Positions 40,288 to 49,380 are shown, counted from the first letter of the stretch. The stretch: 64,000 bases of DNA from DATJKD01 sp963728295 (GCA_963728295.1 CAVSKB010000007.1:1-64000), one strand, 5' to 3'. The notes: generated by a model from the letters alone, not told the origin. A program made the numbers and translations.

Positions 40288-41613
40288 ATGGAACTGGAGG
40301 TGCAGATCGTCGTTGACCCGTACCGGGACCAGGCGAAACAGCGCCTGCGAGTGTTCGCGGCCAAGGGTGGCGTGATCGGGCGATCGCCAGACAGCGACTG
40401 GTGCCTGCCTGACCCGCAGTCCTACGTCTCCGGGCACCACTGCGAGTTCGAGTTTCGTGACGATGCGTTCTGGCTTCTTGACACGAGTCGCAACGGCGTC
40501 TTCGTCAACGGTGCCGCGAATAGGGTGGGCTACGGACATCGAGTCCGACTCAGTGACGGGGACCGGCTGAAGGTTGGTCTGTATGAGCTTGTCGTTCGAT
40601 TGCGTGACCACGGGCGACTGGTCGCTGGCCGGCCGCTCACTCCGGAAAAGGACGGGGTACAGCACGACGGATCTGTAACCAGGACGTTCAGCCCGCAGCC
40701 GGACTCGGTCGGTGGGGATGTGCCCCATGACCCTGTAGTGGGTGCGGCGGGGGCGCGGCCGAGCGGCGGAGCAGATGATGTTGCCGACGAGGCACGCGCA
40801 CTGAAACCCCCCACGTCGCCGACGGGGTCGCAGCGGGTCGTGACGATTGATCGTGCGCGGTTGCGAGAAATCGGTCTGCTGCCGCCCGAAGCACAGGAAC
40901 GGCTCATTGCAAACCAGTTCCGCCAGATCAAGCGTGCGCTACTCGCGAACGCCTTCGGGAAGGGCGTGCCGGCCGTAACCAACGGGCGGCTGATGATGAT
41001 GACGAGTGCATTACCCGGGGAGGGTAAGACGTTCAGCACCATCAACCTTGCACTGAGCCTGGCGCGAGAGAAGAACATCGACGTGCTGATGGTCGACGCG
41101 GACGTCGCAAAACCGCAGATCAGTTCATTGTTCGGATTGGAGAGGGAGCCGGGGCTGCTCGAGGCTCTCGCCGACGATCGAATCGACGTCGAGTCGCTGG
41201 TATTGCGTACGGACATCAGCGGCCTCTGCATATTACCCGCCGGTCGTTGCGCCGAGGATATCGCAACCGAGCTTCTTTCCAGCGCGCGCATGGACGAGAC
41301 GGCCGCACGGCTGGAATCGCGCAATCCGAACAGGGTAGTGTTGCTGGATTCGCCACCATTGCTCCTCACAAATGAGTCGCGCGTCCTGACCGGCATTGCA
41401 GGCCAGGTAGTGATCGTGGTGCGCGCTGGCGTCACTCCCCAGGCTGCCGTGACGGAAGCAATCAGCTATGTCGGTGAGGACAAGCCTATCGGTCTCGTCC
41501 TCAACCAGAGCAAGGCAAATGCGCCCAATAGCTACTACGGATACGGGGCGTACGGATACGGCGAGTACGGCAGCGCGGATACTGACAAGCAGGCTCGCGG
41601 CAGGCAGCAGTAG
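40288..41613 (+). CDS. FHA domain-BY-kinase (polysaccharide tyrosine autokinase) fusion
   Basis: About 441 residues from ATG 40288. Residues ~1-110 form an FHA domain (GGVIGRSPDSDWCLPDP, YVSGHHCEFEFRDD, LDTSRNGVFVNGA), a phosphothreonine-binding fold. A ~90-residue Pro/Gly-rich linker leads to a CpsD/Wzc-type kinase domain like those linked to exosortase systems: Walker A in TSALPGEGKTF, Walker A' in VLMVDADVAKPQ, Walker B in VVLLDSPP, and a Tyr cluster at the C-terminus (YYGYGAYGYGEYG) for autophosphorylation. The kinase would control polymerisation and export of the polysaccharide. An FHA domain on such a kinase is unusual. The stop abuts the convergent oxidase gene with no gap. Confidence 0.85.
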   Translation: MELEVQIVVDPYRDQAKQRLRVFAAKGGVIGRSPDSDWCLPDPQSYVSGHHCEFEFRDDAFWLLDTSRNGVFVNGAANRVGYGHRVRLSDGDRLKVGLYELVVRLRDHGRLVAGRPLTPEKDGVQHDGSVTRTFSPQPDSVGGDVPHDPVVGAAGARPSGGADDVADEARALKPPTSPTGSQRVVTIDRARLREIGLLPPEAQERLIANQFRQIKRALLANAFGKGVPAVTNGRLMMMTSALPGEGKTFSTINLALSLAREKNIDVLMVDADVAKPQISSLFGLEREPGLLEALADDRIDVESLVLRTDISGLCILPAGRCAEDIATELLSSARMDETAARLESRNPNRVVLLDSPPLLLTNESRVLTGIAGQVVIVVRAGVTPQAAVTEAISYVGEDKPIGLVLNQSKANAPNSYYGYGAYGYGEYGSADTDKQARGRQQ

Positions 41614-42721
41614 TCAGGACCGGGTCATCAGGCCAGTCACGATCTCTGCGATCGCAAGGGATGCGGTGAGCCCCGGCGACTCGATGCCGAACAGGTTCAC
41701 CAACCCTGGTACGCCGTGACTCGAAGGCCCGTCGATCCGGAAGTCCGCTGCGACTTGACCCGGTCCCGAGATTTTCGGGCGAATACCAGCATAGGCGGGT
41801 TCGAGCGAATCGTTGCGGAGACCGGGCCAGTAACGGCGGATGGCGGCGTAAAATTCGGCGGACCGATGAGAATCGACATCGTAGTCGATTGAATTGATCC
41901 ATTCGACGTCAGGGCCGAAGCGAGCGCGTCCCGCCAGGTCGAGCGTCAGGTGCACCCCGAGACCCCCGGGCTCCGGGACGGGATAGACGAGTCGGCCGAA
42001 CGGGCGCGCGGCCGGCGAGTGCGAAGTAGGTCCCCTTGGCGAGGTACGCAGGCGGCACACTGCTCGCGGGCAGTCCCTCGATGTTCCGAGCAAGTTCCTG
42101 CGACCCCAACCCGGCAGAATTCACCAGCCATCGCGTCACTAGCGAGGTTGCATCTGGATCGTCGACCTGGAGCTCGATGCCGCTCGTGACGACCCTCATC
42201 CGTTTGACCCTCGTGCGCAGGACACAAATAGCCCCAAGCCTTTCGGCGTCCGCCAGGAAGGACAACATCAAGCTGTGCGAATCGAAAATGCCGGTCGATG
42301 GAGAAAGGAGCGCTCCCGCGCACGACAATTCTGGCTCCAGCGCGCGAGCTTCGCTGGCACTCAAGGTCACGAGGTCGTCCACGCCGTTCCCGCGTGCCAC
42401 AGTCGCGATTTCGCTGAGCTTGCCCAGCTGTGATCGATCGGTTGCGACGATCAGCTTGCCGCACTTCCGATGAGGAACACCGTTGACCTGGCAGTAGGCG
42501 TACAGAAGCTCGCGCCCGCGGACGCAAGTCCTGGCCTTCAAGGAATCCTGGGGATAGTACAGTCCAGCATGGATAACCTCGGAGCTTCGCGAGCTCGTTT
42601 CGCTGCCGATGGCGGAATGTTGCTCGAGGATCATGGTCTCGCGACCAGCCGCCGCAAGTTGTCGTGCAATGGCCAGGCCAACCACGCCCGCGCCAACGAC
42701 TACGCAATCAACCTTGGACAT
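41614..42721 (-). CDS. FAD-dependent oxidoreductase, LhgO-like (one frameshift)
   Basis: On the minus strand, from ATG 42721: DCVVVGAGVVGLAIARQLA is the FAD-binding GxGxxG site, followed by SEVIHAGLYYPQDSLKA, typical of L-2-hydroxyglutarate oxidase-like proteins of the DAO superfamily, and GIFDSHSLMLSFLADAE. The frame shifts near 42010, after which FGRLVYPVPEPGGLGVHLTLD and the C-terminal VNLFGIESPGLTASLAIAEIV continue the same family. In this locus it may oxidise a hydroxy-acid formed during amino-sugar synthesis (WlbA-type enzymes recycle NAD through 2-oxoglutarate), which is inference. It ends directly against the autokinase stop. Confidence 0.8.
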
Positions 42722-42878
42722 GTCTATCGGATCGCCACGAACGGATGGCATGACATAATGACCGGAAGCCGCAGGCCTGTCGCGCAACTGCTAAACTGGC
42801 ACGACAAGAAATGCAAAGTCGAGCCCGTGTTGGTCGTCCCGGCGTCCACCTCGACCCTCTCCGAGCAGAGCACCTGTC

Positions 42879-43406
42879 ATGCCAATTTCCGAAACCGTCC
42901 AGCTGGGCGAGGACGTGCGAATCTTCCATCCGTCGCTCGTCAACCTCTACGGCTGCAAGGTCGGTCCGGGTACCCGCATTGGGGCGTTCGTCGAGATCCA
43001 GAAGAATGCGTCGGTCGGAGCCCGCTGTAAGATCTCATCGCACAGCTTCATTTGTGAGGGAGTGTCGATCGAAGAGGAGGTGTTCGTCGGCCATGGCGTG
43101 ATGTTCACCAACGATCGACTGCCACGCGCCACCAACGCCGACGGCAGCCCGCAATCCGAAGCAGACTGGAAAGTGGAACCGACGATTGTGAGGAAGCGAG
43201 CCTCGATCGGTTCGAACGTCACCATCGTGGCCGGCGTGACGATCGGCGTCGAATCGCTGGTCGGGGCGGGTGCGGTCGTGACGCGCGACGTGCCTGACTA
43301 CGCAATCGTGGCCGGAGTCCCGGCGCGAGTCATCGGCGACACGCGAAGCGAGCGGCACATACGCGGACAGCGGACACGACGAAGTAATCAGGCCAGGAGG
43401 CCAGGG
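42879..43406 (+). CDS. nucleotide-sugar N-acetyltransferase, WlbB/WbpD-like
   Basis: Left-handed beta-helix acyltransferase with hexapeptide repeats (VNLYGCKVGPGTRIGAFVEI, ASIGSNVTIVAGVTIGVESL, GAGAVVTRDVPDYAIVAGVP). By homology it acetylates the 3-amino group of UDP-GlcNAc(3NH2)A, after the WlbC step. No in-frame stop precedes the next gene: the frame reads straight through into the oxidoreductase. In the +2 frame a TAA stands at 43385, just before the ribosome-binding site of the next gene, so a lost base is likely. Otherwise this is a true fusion. Confidence 0.85.
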
Positions 43407-44442
43407 GTGGGAGTGATCAGAATTGGGGTCGTCGGATATGGCTACTGGGGTCCGAATCTCGTGCGAAATTTCGCCGAGACGCCGGAAGCCACCCTCGCCG
43501 CGGTCGCGGATCTGGATGCCCGGAAGCTTGAGATAGTCAAGCGCCGCTATCCGGTCATCAAGACGACCACCCGGTTCCAGGATCTGCTTGAAGACCCGGG
43601 CATCGACGCGGTCGCGATCGCTACCCCGGTAAACACGCACTTCGAGCTCGGCATGGCGGTCCTGAAAGCCGGCAAGCATTTGTGGCTCGAGAAGCCCATG
43701 GCCGAGACCTCGCTCCAGGCCCGCAAGCTGATCGACGAGGCTGACAAGCGAAAACTCGTCCTGCTTGTGGACCACACGTTCATTTACACCGGCGCCGTGC
43801 GCAAGATGGCCGAGATCATCAAGGCTGGCGACCTCGGGCGCGTGTACTACTACGATTCGGTCCGGGTCAACCTGGGTCTCTTTCAGCGCGACGTCAGCGT
43901 GATCTCGGACCTGGCCGTCCACGACTTTGCCATCCTCGAGCACCTCCTCGGTGAGCACCCGACCGCGGTGTCGGCCAGCGGCGTCAATCACTTTCCCGGG
44001 TACGCCGGAGAACCTGGCGTTCATCACACTGTTCTATGAATCGGGCACGATCGCGCACGTAAACGTCAACTGGTTGGCGCCAGTGAAGGTGCGGCAGATC
44101 CTCATCGGCGGCAGCAAGAAGATGATTACTTACGACGATCTGGAGCCCAGCGAGAAGATCAAGATCTACGACAAGGGCGTCAGCTTCACGGACGACCCGC
44201 AACAGATCTACGAGATGCGCGTCGGGTATAGGACCGGCGACATGTGGGCGCCGAAGCTCGATGGCACCGAGGCGCTGAGCGTGGAAGGTGAGCATTTCGT
44301 GGAGTGCATCGCCAATGCAACCGTGCCGCAAACCGACGGCCGACTCGGTCTGCGCGTGGTGGAGCTGATCGAAGCGGCCACCAGCTCGATGCGCGGCAAG
44401 GGTGAAACTGTATACGTGCCGAGACAGGGGAGAGCATCGTGA
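43407..44442 (+). CDS. Gfo/Idh/MocA oxidoreductase, WlbA/WbpB-like (one frameshift)
   Basis: NAD-dependent sugar dehydrogenase that oxidises C-3 of a UDP-GlcNAcA-type substrate. GTG 43407 follows an AGGAGG (43395-43400). The Rossmann motif is GVVGYGYWGPNLVRNF, the catalytic Lys lies in LWLEKPMAE, and SDLAVHDFAILEHLLGEHP is the family's substrate-side block. One frame change near 44005 joins NHFPG to TPENLAFITLFYESGTIAHV, and the rest runs clean to TGA 44442. The aminotransferase gene overlaps its end, giving the order WlbB-WlbA-WlbC. Confidence 0.86.
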
Positions 44443-45554
44443 TTCCATTTGTCGACTTGAAGGCGCAATACGCCTCGATCAGGGACGAAGTGAATGCAGC
44501 CATCCAGGGGGTCCTGGATTCCTGCCAGTTCACCCTGGGTCCCGAGGTTGCGAAGTTCGAGGAGGAGTTCGCGGCGTACTCCGGTGCCTCAATGGGCATC
44601 GGCGTCAATACCGGGACCAGCGCGCTGCACCTGGCTCTGCTCGCGGCCGACGTAGGCCCTGGGGATGAGGTCATCACGGTTCCGTTCACGTTTGTCGCGA
44701 CCGTGTCGGCGATCTGCTACGCCGGCGCTCGACCCGTGTTCGTCGATGTCGACCCCAGCACATTGACGATGGACCCGGACGGAATCGAGGCGGCGATCAC
44801 ACCTCGCACCAAGGCCATCATTCCGGTGCACCTGTACGGGCAGACCGCGGACATGGATCCGATCCTGGCCGTGGCTCGCAAGCGCAGTCTCGTGGTGATC
44901 GAGGACGCTTGCCAGGCCCACGGTGCGGAGTACAAGGGCCGCCGTGCCGGCAGCATGGGCGAGATGGGCTGCTTCAGCTTCTATCCGGGCAAGAACCTGG
45001 GCGCGTACGGCGAGGGCGGCATGGTCGTTACCGGCGACACCGGGTACGCCCGCACCATCCGTATGTTGCGTGACTGGGGCGCCGAGAAAAAGTACGAGCA
45101 CGTGCTCAAGGGCTACAATTTCCGCCTGGAGGGAATCCAGGGAGCGGTGCTCCGCGTGAAACTCCGGCACCTGGAGGCCTGGACGGAGTCACGCCGCAAT
45201 GCGGCGAGCCGTTACGACGAGATGCTGCGCGGGGTGGTGCCAACTCCCGAGGCCCTTTCGCACAATCGTCACGTCTACCATGTATACGCGATCAGGACGG
45301 TCGAGCGGGCTGCGTGGCAGCAGGCGCTCACGGCCGCCGGGGTGCAGACTGGCATCCATTACCCGACGCCGATCCATCTCCTGCCGGCGCATGCCGACCT
45401 GGGGTACCGCAAGGGTCAGTTCCCGAATTCGGAGCACGCGGCGCAGGAGGTGTTGTCGCTGCCGATGTTTGCCGAATTGACCGAGAGCCAGATAGCGATC
45501 GTCGGCGAGTCGATTCGAGCCCTGGCGAGCAGCCCGGTCAAGCGCTTCGGCTGA
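44439..45554 (+). CDS. DegT/DnrJ/EryC1 aminotransferase, WlbC/WbpE-like
   Basis: PLP enzyme that transfers an amino group to the 3-keto nucleotide sugar made by the preceding oxidoreductase. 371 residues, usual length. The N-terminus IPFVDLKAQYASIRDEV, GVNTGTSALHLALLAADVGPG and VITVPFTFVATVSAI match the family, the PLP aspartate is in VVIEDACQAHGA, and the Schiff-base Lys is in FYPGKNLGAYGEGG. The GTG start overlaps the upstream stop by four bases. Confidence 0.93.
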   Translation: MIPFVDLKAQYASIRDEVNAAIQGVLDSCQFTLGPEVAKFEEEFAAYSGASMGIGVNTGTSALHLALLAADVGPGDEVITVPFTFVATVSAICYAGARPVFVDVDPSTLTMDPDGIEAAITPRTKAIIPVHLYGQTADMDPILAVARKRSLVVIEDACQAHGAEYKGRRAGSMGEMGCFSFYPGKNLGAYGEGGMVVTGDTGYARTIRMLRDWGAEKKYEHVLKGYNFRLEGIQGAVLRVKLRHLEAWTESRRNAASRYDEMLRGVVPTPEALSHNRHVYHVYAIRTVERAAWQQALTAAGVQTGIHYPTPIHLLPAHADLGYRKGQFPNSEHAAQEVLSLPMFAELTESQIAIVGESIRALASSPVKRFG

Positions 45555-45582
45555 AGAAACCGGCGTTGGGCGACGAGGCCCG

Positions 45583-45598
45583 TGTCGAAAAATCTTAC
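45583..45598 (+). promoter_or_regulatory. shared 16-bp motif, candidate enhancer-binding-protein site
   Basis: TGTCGAAAAATCTTAC agrees at 13 of 16 positions with 8540-8555 and is placed 75 nt before the sigma-54 element at 45674, almost the same spacing as there (74 nt). It is the best candidate in this gap for the binding site of the activator. Confidence 0.5.
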
Positions 45599-45673
45599 AG
45601 TTTGCAATTCAGCAGGGATGCAATACTCTAAATTCCGCAGGCTCAGCAGCGGGTTCGACGACCCGGTGCGGCG

Positions 45674-45689
45674 TGGCACGCGCATTGCA
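45674..45689 (+). promoter_or_regulatory. sigma-54 (RpoN) promoter
   Basis: TGGCACG, CGCA, TTGCA is a full match to the RpoN consensus. GG (45675-45676) and GC (45687-45688) are correctly spaced. Expected transcription start ~45700, giving a leader of ~68 nt to the initiating sugar-transferase gene. It probably drives the glycosyltransferase-gmd-fcl-wecB block. Confidence 0.85.
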
Positions 45690-45767
45690 TCCTGCCTTTG
45701 GACACGGACGACCGTAGCAACAGGTGCTTGGGGTCGGGATTCGCACCTGTGAAGTACTAAGGCAGAT

Positions 45768-46943
45768 ATGCCAAATCTTGCACAAGATGTTCTCGGTGGT
45801 TCACCGCAATCCGATGGGTTTCGCGGTGAACGCGTCGTCGACGGGGCTGGCGCCTCTGGTGTCTATAAGCGCCTGACGGTCACCCCAACGAGCGCCAGCC
45901 ATATGCTGGCGAAGAGTCAGTTCTTCAGGCAGCTTCAGCTGGAAAAGCGCCGCACGGACCGATCGAAAGCGCCCCTGTCGTTGATCGTCTTTTACACTGG
46001 CGCTGCGGATGGTCAGCGAATACACCACCTCAAGCAGCTCGCGGAACTGCTGCAACGCAGCAAACGCGAAACCGACATACTCGGGTACCTCGGCGAGCAT
46101 CGGCTGGCCCTGCTTCTGCCAGACACCAACGGTGTTGGGGTAGAAACGCTGATTCGCAATCTGCGCGGCCGCGCCGGCGATCTCGAGTACTCCACGAGCA
46201 GCGGCACATATCCGGACCAGGTGTTCGACGGTCTCCTGGCACCCCAAACGGCGCCCACCGAAGTTTTTCCGCTGCTGATCGAGGACGGCCCAAACACCTC
46301 GAGTGCGTCCGCATTCCTGAAGAGGGCGGTCGACCTTGCGGGGGCGACTGCATTGATCGTACTGCTATCGCCGTTGATGGCGGTAACAGCGTTGGCGATT
46401 GCCATGACATCTCGTGGGCCGGTCATCTTCCGCCAGGTTCGGCTGGGCAGGCGTGGGGCGCCGTTCGTCTTCTACAAGTTCCGGTCGATGATCACCAATG
46501 CGGACGACCATATCCATCGCGAGTACGTCCAGAACCTCATCAACGGCAGGCATCAGGAGTTCAATCAGGGTGATGTCGAGGATCCACTCTATAAGCTGAA
46601 GGCAGATCCTCGGGTCACACGTGTGGGCGCCCTCATCCGTGTGACGAGCATTGACGAGCTGCCGCAACTGTTCAACGTGTTGATCGGCGACATGAGCCTG
46701 GTCGGTCCGCGACCTCCGCTCCTCTACGAAGCCGAGAAGTACCAGTCCTGGCACCTGCGCCGGGTACTGGAGATCCGCCCGGGAATCACCGGCCTATGGC
46801 AGGTCGAGGGCCGCAGCAAGACAAGTTTCGACGACATGGTCAGGCTTGATCTCCGCTACATCCGCAATTGTTCGATGTTGTTGGACATCAAGATTCTCCT
46901 GAAGACCGTAGCAGTCGTACTAAGGCGTGACGGTGCCACCTGA
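45768..46943 (+). CDS. undecaprenyl-phosphate sugar phosphotransferase with degenerate GGDEF-like N-terminus
   Basis: 391 residues. The C-terminal ~200 residues are a bacterial sugar transferase (WcaJ/PglC type): one membrane hairpin (ATALIVLLSPLMAVTALAI), then GPVIFRQVRLGRRGAPF, FYKFRSMITNADD, DELPQLFNVLIGDMSLVGPRPP and RPGITGLWQVEGRS. It starts repeat-unit assembly by placing a sugar-1-phosphate on undecaprenyl phosphate. Instead of the usual multi-helix N-terminus, residues ~50-150 look like a GGDEF fold (FFRQLQLEKRRTDRSKAPLS, then GYLGEHRLALLLPDT where active enzymes have GGDEF). Catalysis is not expected from that part, but ligand sensing is possible. Confidence 0.88.
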   Translation: MPNLAQDVLGGSPQSDGFRGERVVDGAGASGVYKRLTVTPTSASHMLAKSQFFRQLQLEKRRTDRSKAPLSLIVFYTGAADGQRIHHLKQLAELLQRSKRETDILGYLGEHRLALLLPDTNGVGVETLIRNLRGRAGDLEYSTSSGTYPDQVFDGLLAPQTAPTEVFPLLIEDGPNTSSASAFLKRAVDLAGATALIVLLSPLMAVTALAIAMTSRGPVIFRQVRLGRRGAPFVFYKFRSMITNADDHIHREYVQNLINGRHQEFNQGDVEDPLYKLKADPRVTRVGALIRVTSIDELPQLFNVLIGDMSLVGPRPPLLYEAEKYQSWHLRRVLEIRPGITGLWQVEGRSKTSFDDMVRLDLRYIRNCSMLLDIKILLKTVAVVLRRDGAT

Positions 46944-46979
46944 CCAGTTCGGCTGCGCAGCTCACCGGGTCGCATTTCC

Positions 46980-48161
46980 TTGAGAATCGCATTCATCGCC
47001 CCGTACCAGGGGCCGTCACTATTGGTGCGCAGGCCAATCAGGCGGAATCTTGCCCTCGCCGGCAACCTGAAGATTGAACTTGTCGCGAAGCTGCTGAGCG
47101 GACAAGGACATGACTTGGAAGTACTTTCGCAGGGCGAGGTTGTCGATTACAGCCTCGACTACTTCCCGGCATTTGAGGAGACGACGCGTTTTGATGCATC
47201 CATCCCTGTCTACTATGCGTCGTCACTGCCTTGGCGATACGCGAACGGATGGTGGTCCGCCAACCGACTGCGGCGCCTGCTTGAGCTGCGGCATCGCCGA
47301 TCGGCGTTCGACCTGGTCGTGGTCTACAACTTGAAGCAGCCGCAGGTGGCGTGTGCTGTCTACAGCATGGAACATCTGGCGTTGCCAGTGGTGCTCGAGT
47401 TCGAGGATGACCTGTTTGTAGACGTACACGGAAAAGACAGCCGACGGCTGCGCGACGTGAACCACTGGCGCCGTGCCAGGAAGGTGCTCGACCGGGTGTC
47501 CGGGTGTGTCGCAGTGTCGCCGCATCTCCTGTCGCGCTTGCCGTCCGAAGTACCTTCGCTCCTTGTTCGGGGAATTGTTGGAGAGGATCTGGTCAGCGGC
47601 CCGGGCGTCGCTGTGGCGCCGAAGAAGAACAGGGTTCTCTATTCCGGAACATTCGCCGAGAACAAGGGTCTGGTGCAGCTGATCGAGGCCTGGCGCATTG
47701 CTGGGTTGTCGGGCTGGGAGCTGCACATCGCGGGTGACGGGATCATGAGGGATCGACTGAGCCAGCTCGCGTCATCGAGCGCCGGGATCGTATTTCACGG
47801 ACTCCTCTCCAGGGGGGATCTGGTGCAACTCCTGTCCACCGCGAGAATCGGCATCAATCCTCATGACGTGAGCGCGACCCCGGGAAATGTCTTTGCATTC
47901 AAGATCGTCGAGTACCTCGCTGCCGGGGCGCACGTGATATCGACCCGCATGGGGCCTGTCGAGTCGGAATTGGAGCAGGGTGTTACATACCTGAGCGACA
48001 ACCGGCCAGAAACGATCGCTCAGACACTGAGGCGTGTCGTGTTGAGTGGCGCCTATCAGAATTGTGCCGACCGTGCGGCACTGCACTTGTACGGGGCAAA
48101 GGCAGTCGGCCCGGCTCTGGACGGGCTTCTGCGACGAGCGACGCTGCGTTTCGAGGTCTAG
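46980..48161 (+). CDS. glycosyltransferase, GT4-like
   Basis: 393 residues with a GT-B fold. The N-terminus MRIAFIAPYQGPSLLVRRP begins at a TTG. The C-terminal donor domain has NRVLYSGTFAENKGLVQLIEA, WELHIAGDGIMRDRL, IVFHGLLSRGDLVQLLSTA and FAFKIVEYLAAGAHVIST, the E-x7-E-like donor-binding region of family 4. The substrate cannot be inferred. It lies 36 bp after the initiating transferase and is probably in the same transcript. Confidence 0.83.
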   Translation: MRIAFIAPYQGPSLLVRRPIRRNLALAGNLKIELVAKLLSGQGHDLEVLSQGEVVDYSLDYFPAFEETTRFDASIPVYYASSLPWRYANGWWSANRLRRLLELRHRRSAFDLVVVYNLKQPQVACAVYSMEHLALPVVLEFEDDLFVDVHGKDSRRLRDVNHWRRARKVLDRVSGCVAVSPHLLSRLPSEVPSLLVRGIVGEDLVSGPGVAVAPKKNRVLYSGTFAENKGLVQLIEAWRIAGLSGWELHIAGDGIMRDRLSQLASSSAGIVFHGLLSRGDLVQLLSTARIGINPHDVSATPGNVFAFKIVEYLAAGAHVISTRMGPVESELEQGVTYLSDNRPETIAQTLRRVVLSGAYQNCADRAALHLYGAKAVGPALDGLLRRATLRFEV

Positions 48162-48291
48162 TTTGATGCGCTGGCTTGCCTCATGGGCGCCTTGAGCTGC
48201 CAATGGCACGAGTACCGAGGCGAGCCGAAATCAAGATGACGGCAGAAGCGAAGAGTAGTTCTGTGCCTTCGATCAAGCAGGAGCGCGCAAC

Positions 48292-49380
48292 GTGGCAAAG
48301 GTAGCACTCGTCACAGGCATCACGGGACAGGACGGCGCGTACCTTGCGGAGCTGTTGCTGGAGAAGGGTTACGAAGTGCACGGCATCAAGCGCCGATCGT
48401 CACTTTTCAATACCGACCGAATTGACCACTTGTATCGCGACCCGCACGACAAGGACGTTCGCTTCAAGCTGCACTATGGCGACCTGACTGATGCCACCAA
48501 TCTGATCCGGGTCGTACAGCTGGTTCGCCCGGATGAGATCTATAACCTGGCAGCCCAGAGTCACGTGGCTGTGTCGTTCGAGACGCCGGAATACACGGCC
48601 AATGCGGACGCATTGGGCACGCTTCGAATTCTCGAAGCAATTCGAATCCTCGGGTTGGAAAGGACCACGCGGTTCTACCAGGCTTCAACCTCGGAGATGT
48701 TTGGCCGAGTATGCGAATCACCGCAGACCGAGTCGACGCCCTTTTATCCCCGCTCGCCCTATGGAGCGGCAAAGGTATACGCATACTGGATCACGGTTAA
48801 CTATCGGGAGGCCTACGGGCTCTTCGCGAGTAACGGAATATTGTTCAACCACGAGTCGCCAGTACGCGGCGAGACGTTTGTGACTCGCAAGATCACGCGA
48901 GGACTTGCGCGAATTCAACTCGGCCTCGAGCAGTGCATATATCTTGGAAATCTGGACGCGTTGCGCGACTGGGGCCACGCTAAGGACTTCGTTCGTGCCC
49001 AATGGCTGATTCTCCAGCAGGAGACAGCCGACGACTTCGTGATTGCAACGGGCGAGCAGCATTCGGTGCGAGAGTTCGTCGAGGTGGCCGGAGCCAACCT
49101 CGGGTATTCGGTTGAGTGGCGCGGGAAAGGGATTGACGAGGAAGCGGTCGACCGTCGCACCGGAAAGGTGCTGGTCAAGATCGACGCACGCTACTACCGG
49201 CCAACAGAAGTGGACTCGCTTCTGGGAGACGCTTCGAAGGCGCGTTCCACGCTTGGCTGGAAACCACAGATATCGTTTCCCGAGATGGTGCAGGAGATGG
49301 TCGAGAATGATCTGGATCTGGCCCGTCGCGACGCCCATATGCAGCGCGAGGGATTCCGGGTAAATCAGCGCCATGAATGA
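48292..49380 (+). CDS. gmd: GDP-mannose 4,6-dehydratase
   Basis: Converts GDP-D-mannose to GDP-4-keto-6-deoxymannose, the first step to GDP-L-fucose. 362 residues with all signatures: VALVTGITGQDGAYLAELLL, KRRSSLFNTDRIDHLY, LAAQSHVAVSFETPEYTANA, QASTSEMFGRV, PFYPRSPYGAAKVYAYW (catalytic Tyr and Lys) and LFNHESPVRGETFVTRKITR. The start is GTG 48292. The next gene, fcl, overlaps by eight bases. Confidence 0.97.
   Translation: MAKVALVTGITGQDGAYLAELLLEKGYEVHGIKRRSSLFNTDRIDHLYRDPHDKDVRFKLHYGDLTDATNLIRVVQLVRPDEIYNLAAQSHVAVSFETPEYTANADALGTLRILEAIRILGLERTTRFYQASTSEMFGRVCESPQTESTPFYPRSPYGAAKVYAYWITVNYREAYGLFASNGILFNHESPVRGETFVTRKITRGLARIQLGLEQCIYLGNLDALRDWGHAKDFVRAQWLILQQETADDFVIATGEQHSVREFVEVAGANLGYSVEWRGKGIDEEAVDRRTGKVLVKIDARYYRPTEVDSLLGDASKARSTLGWKPQISFPEMVQEMVENDLDLARRDAHMQREGFRVNQRHE

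Noticed and set aside
42470..43030. Plus-strand open frame opposite the oxidase start
   Set aside because: It is antisense to conserved FAD-binding residues and overlaps the acetyltransferase start in another frame.
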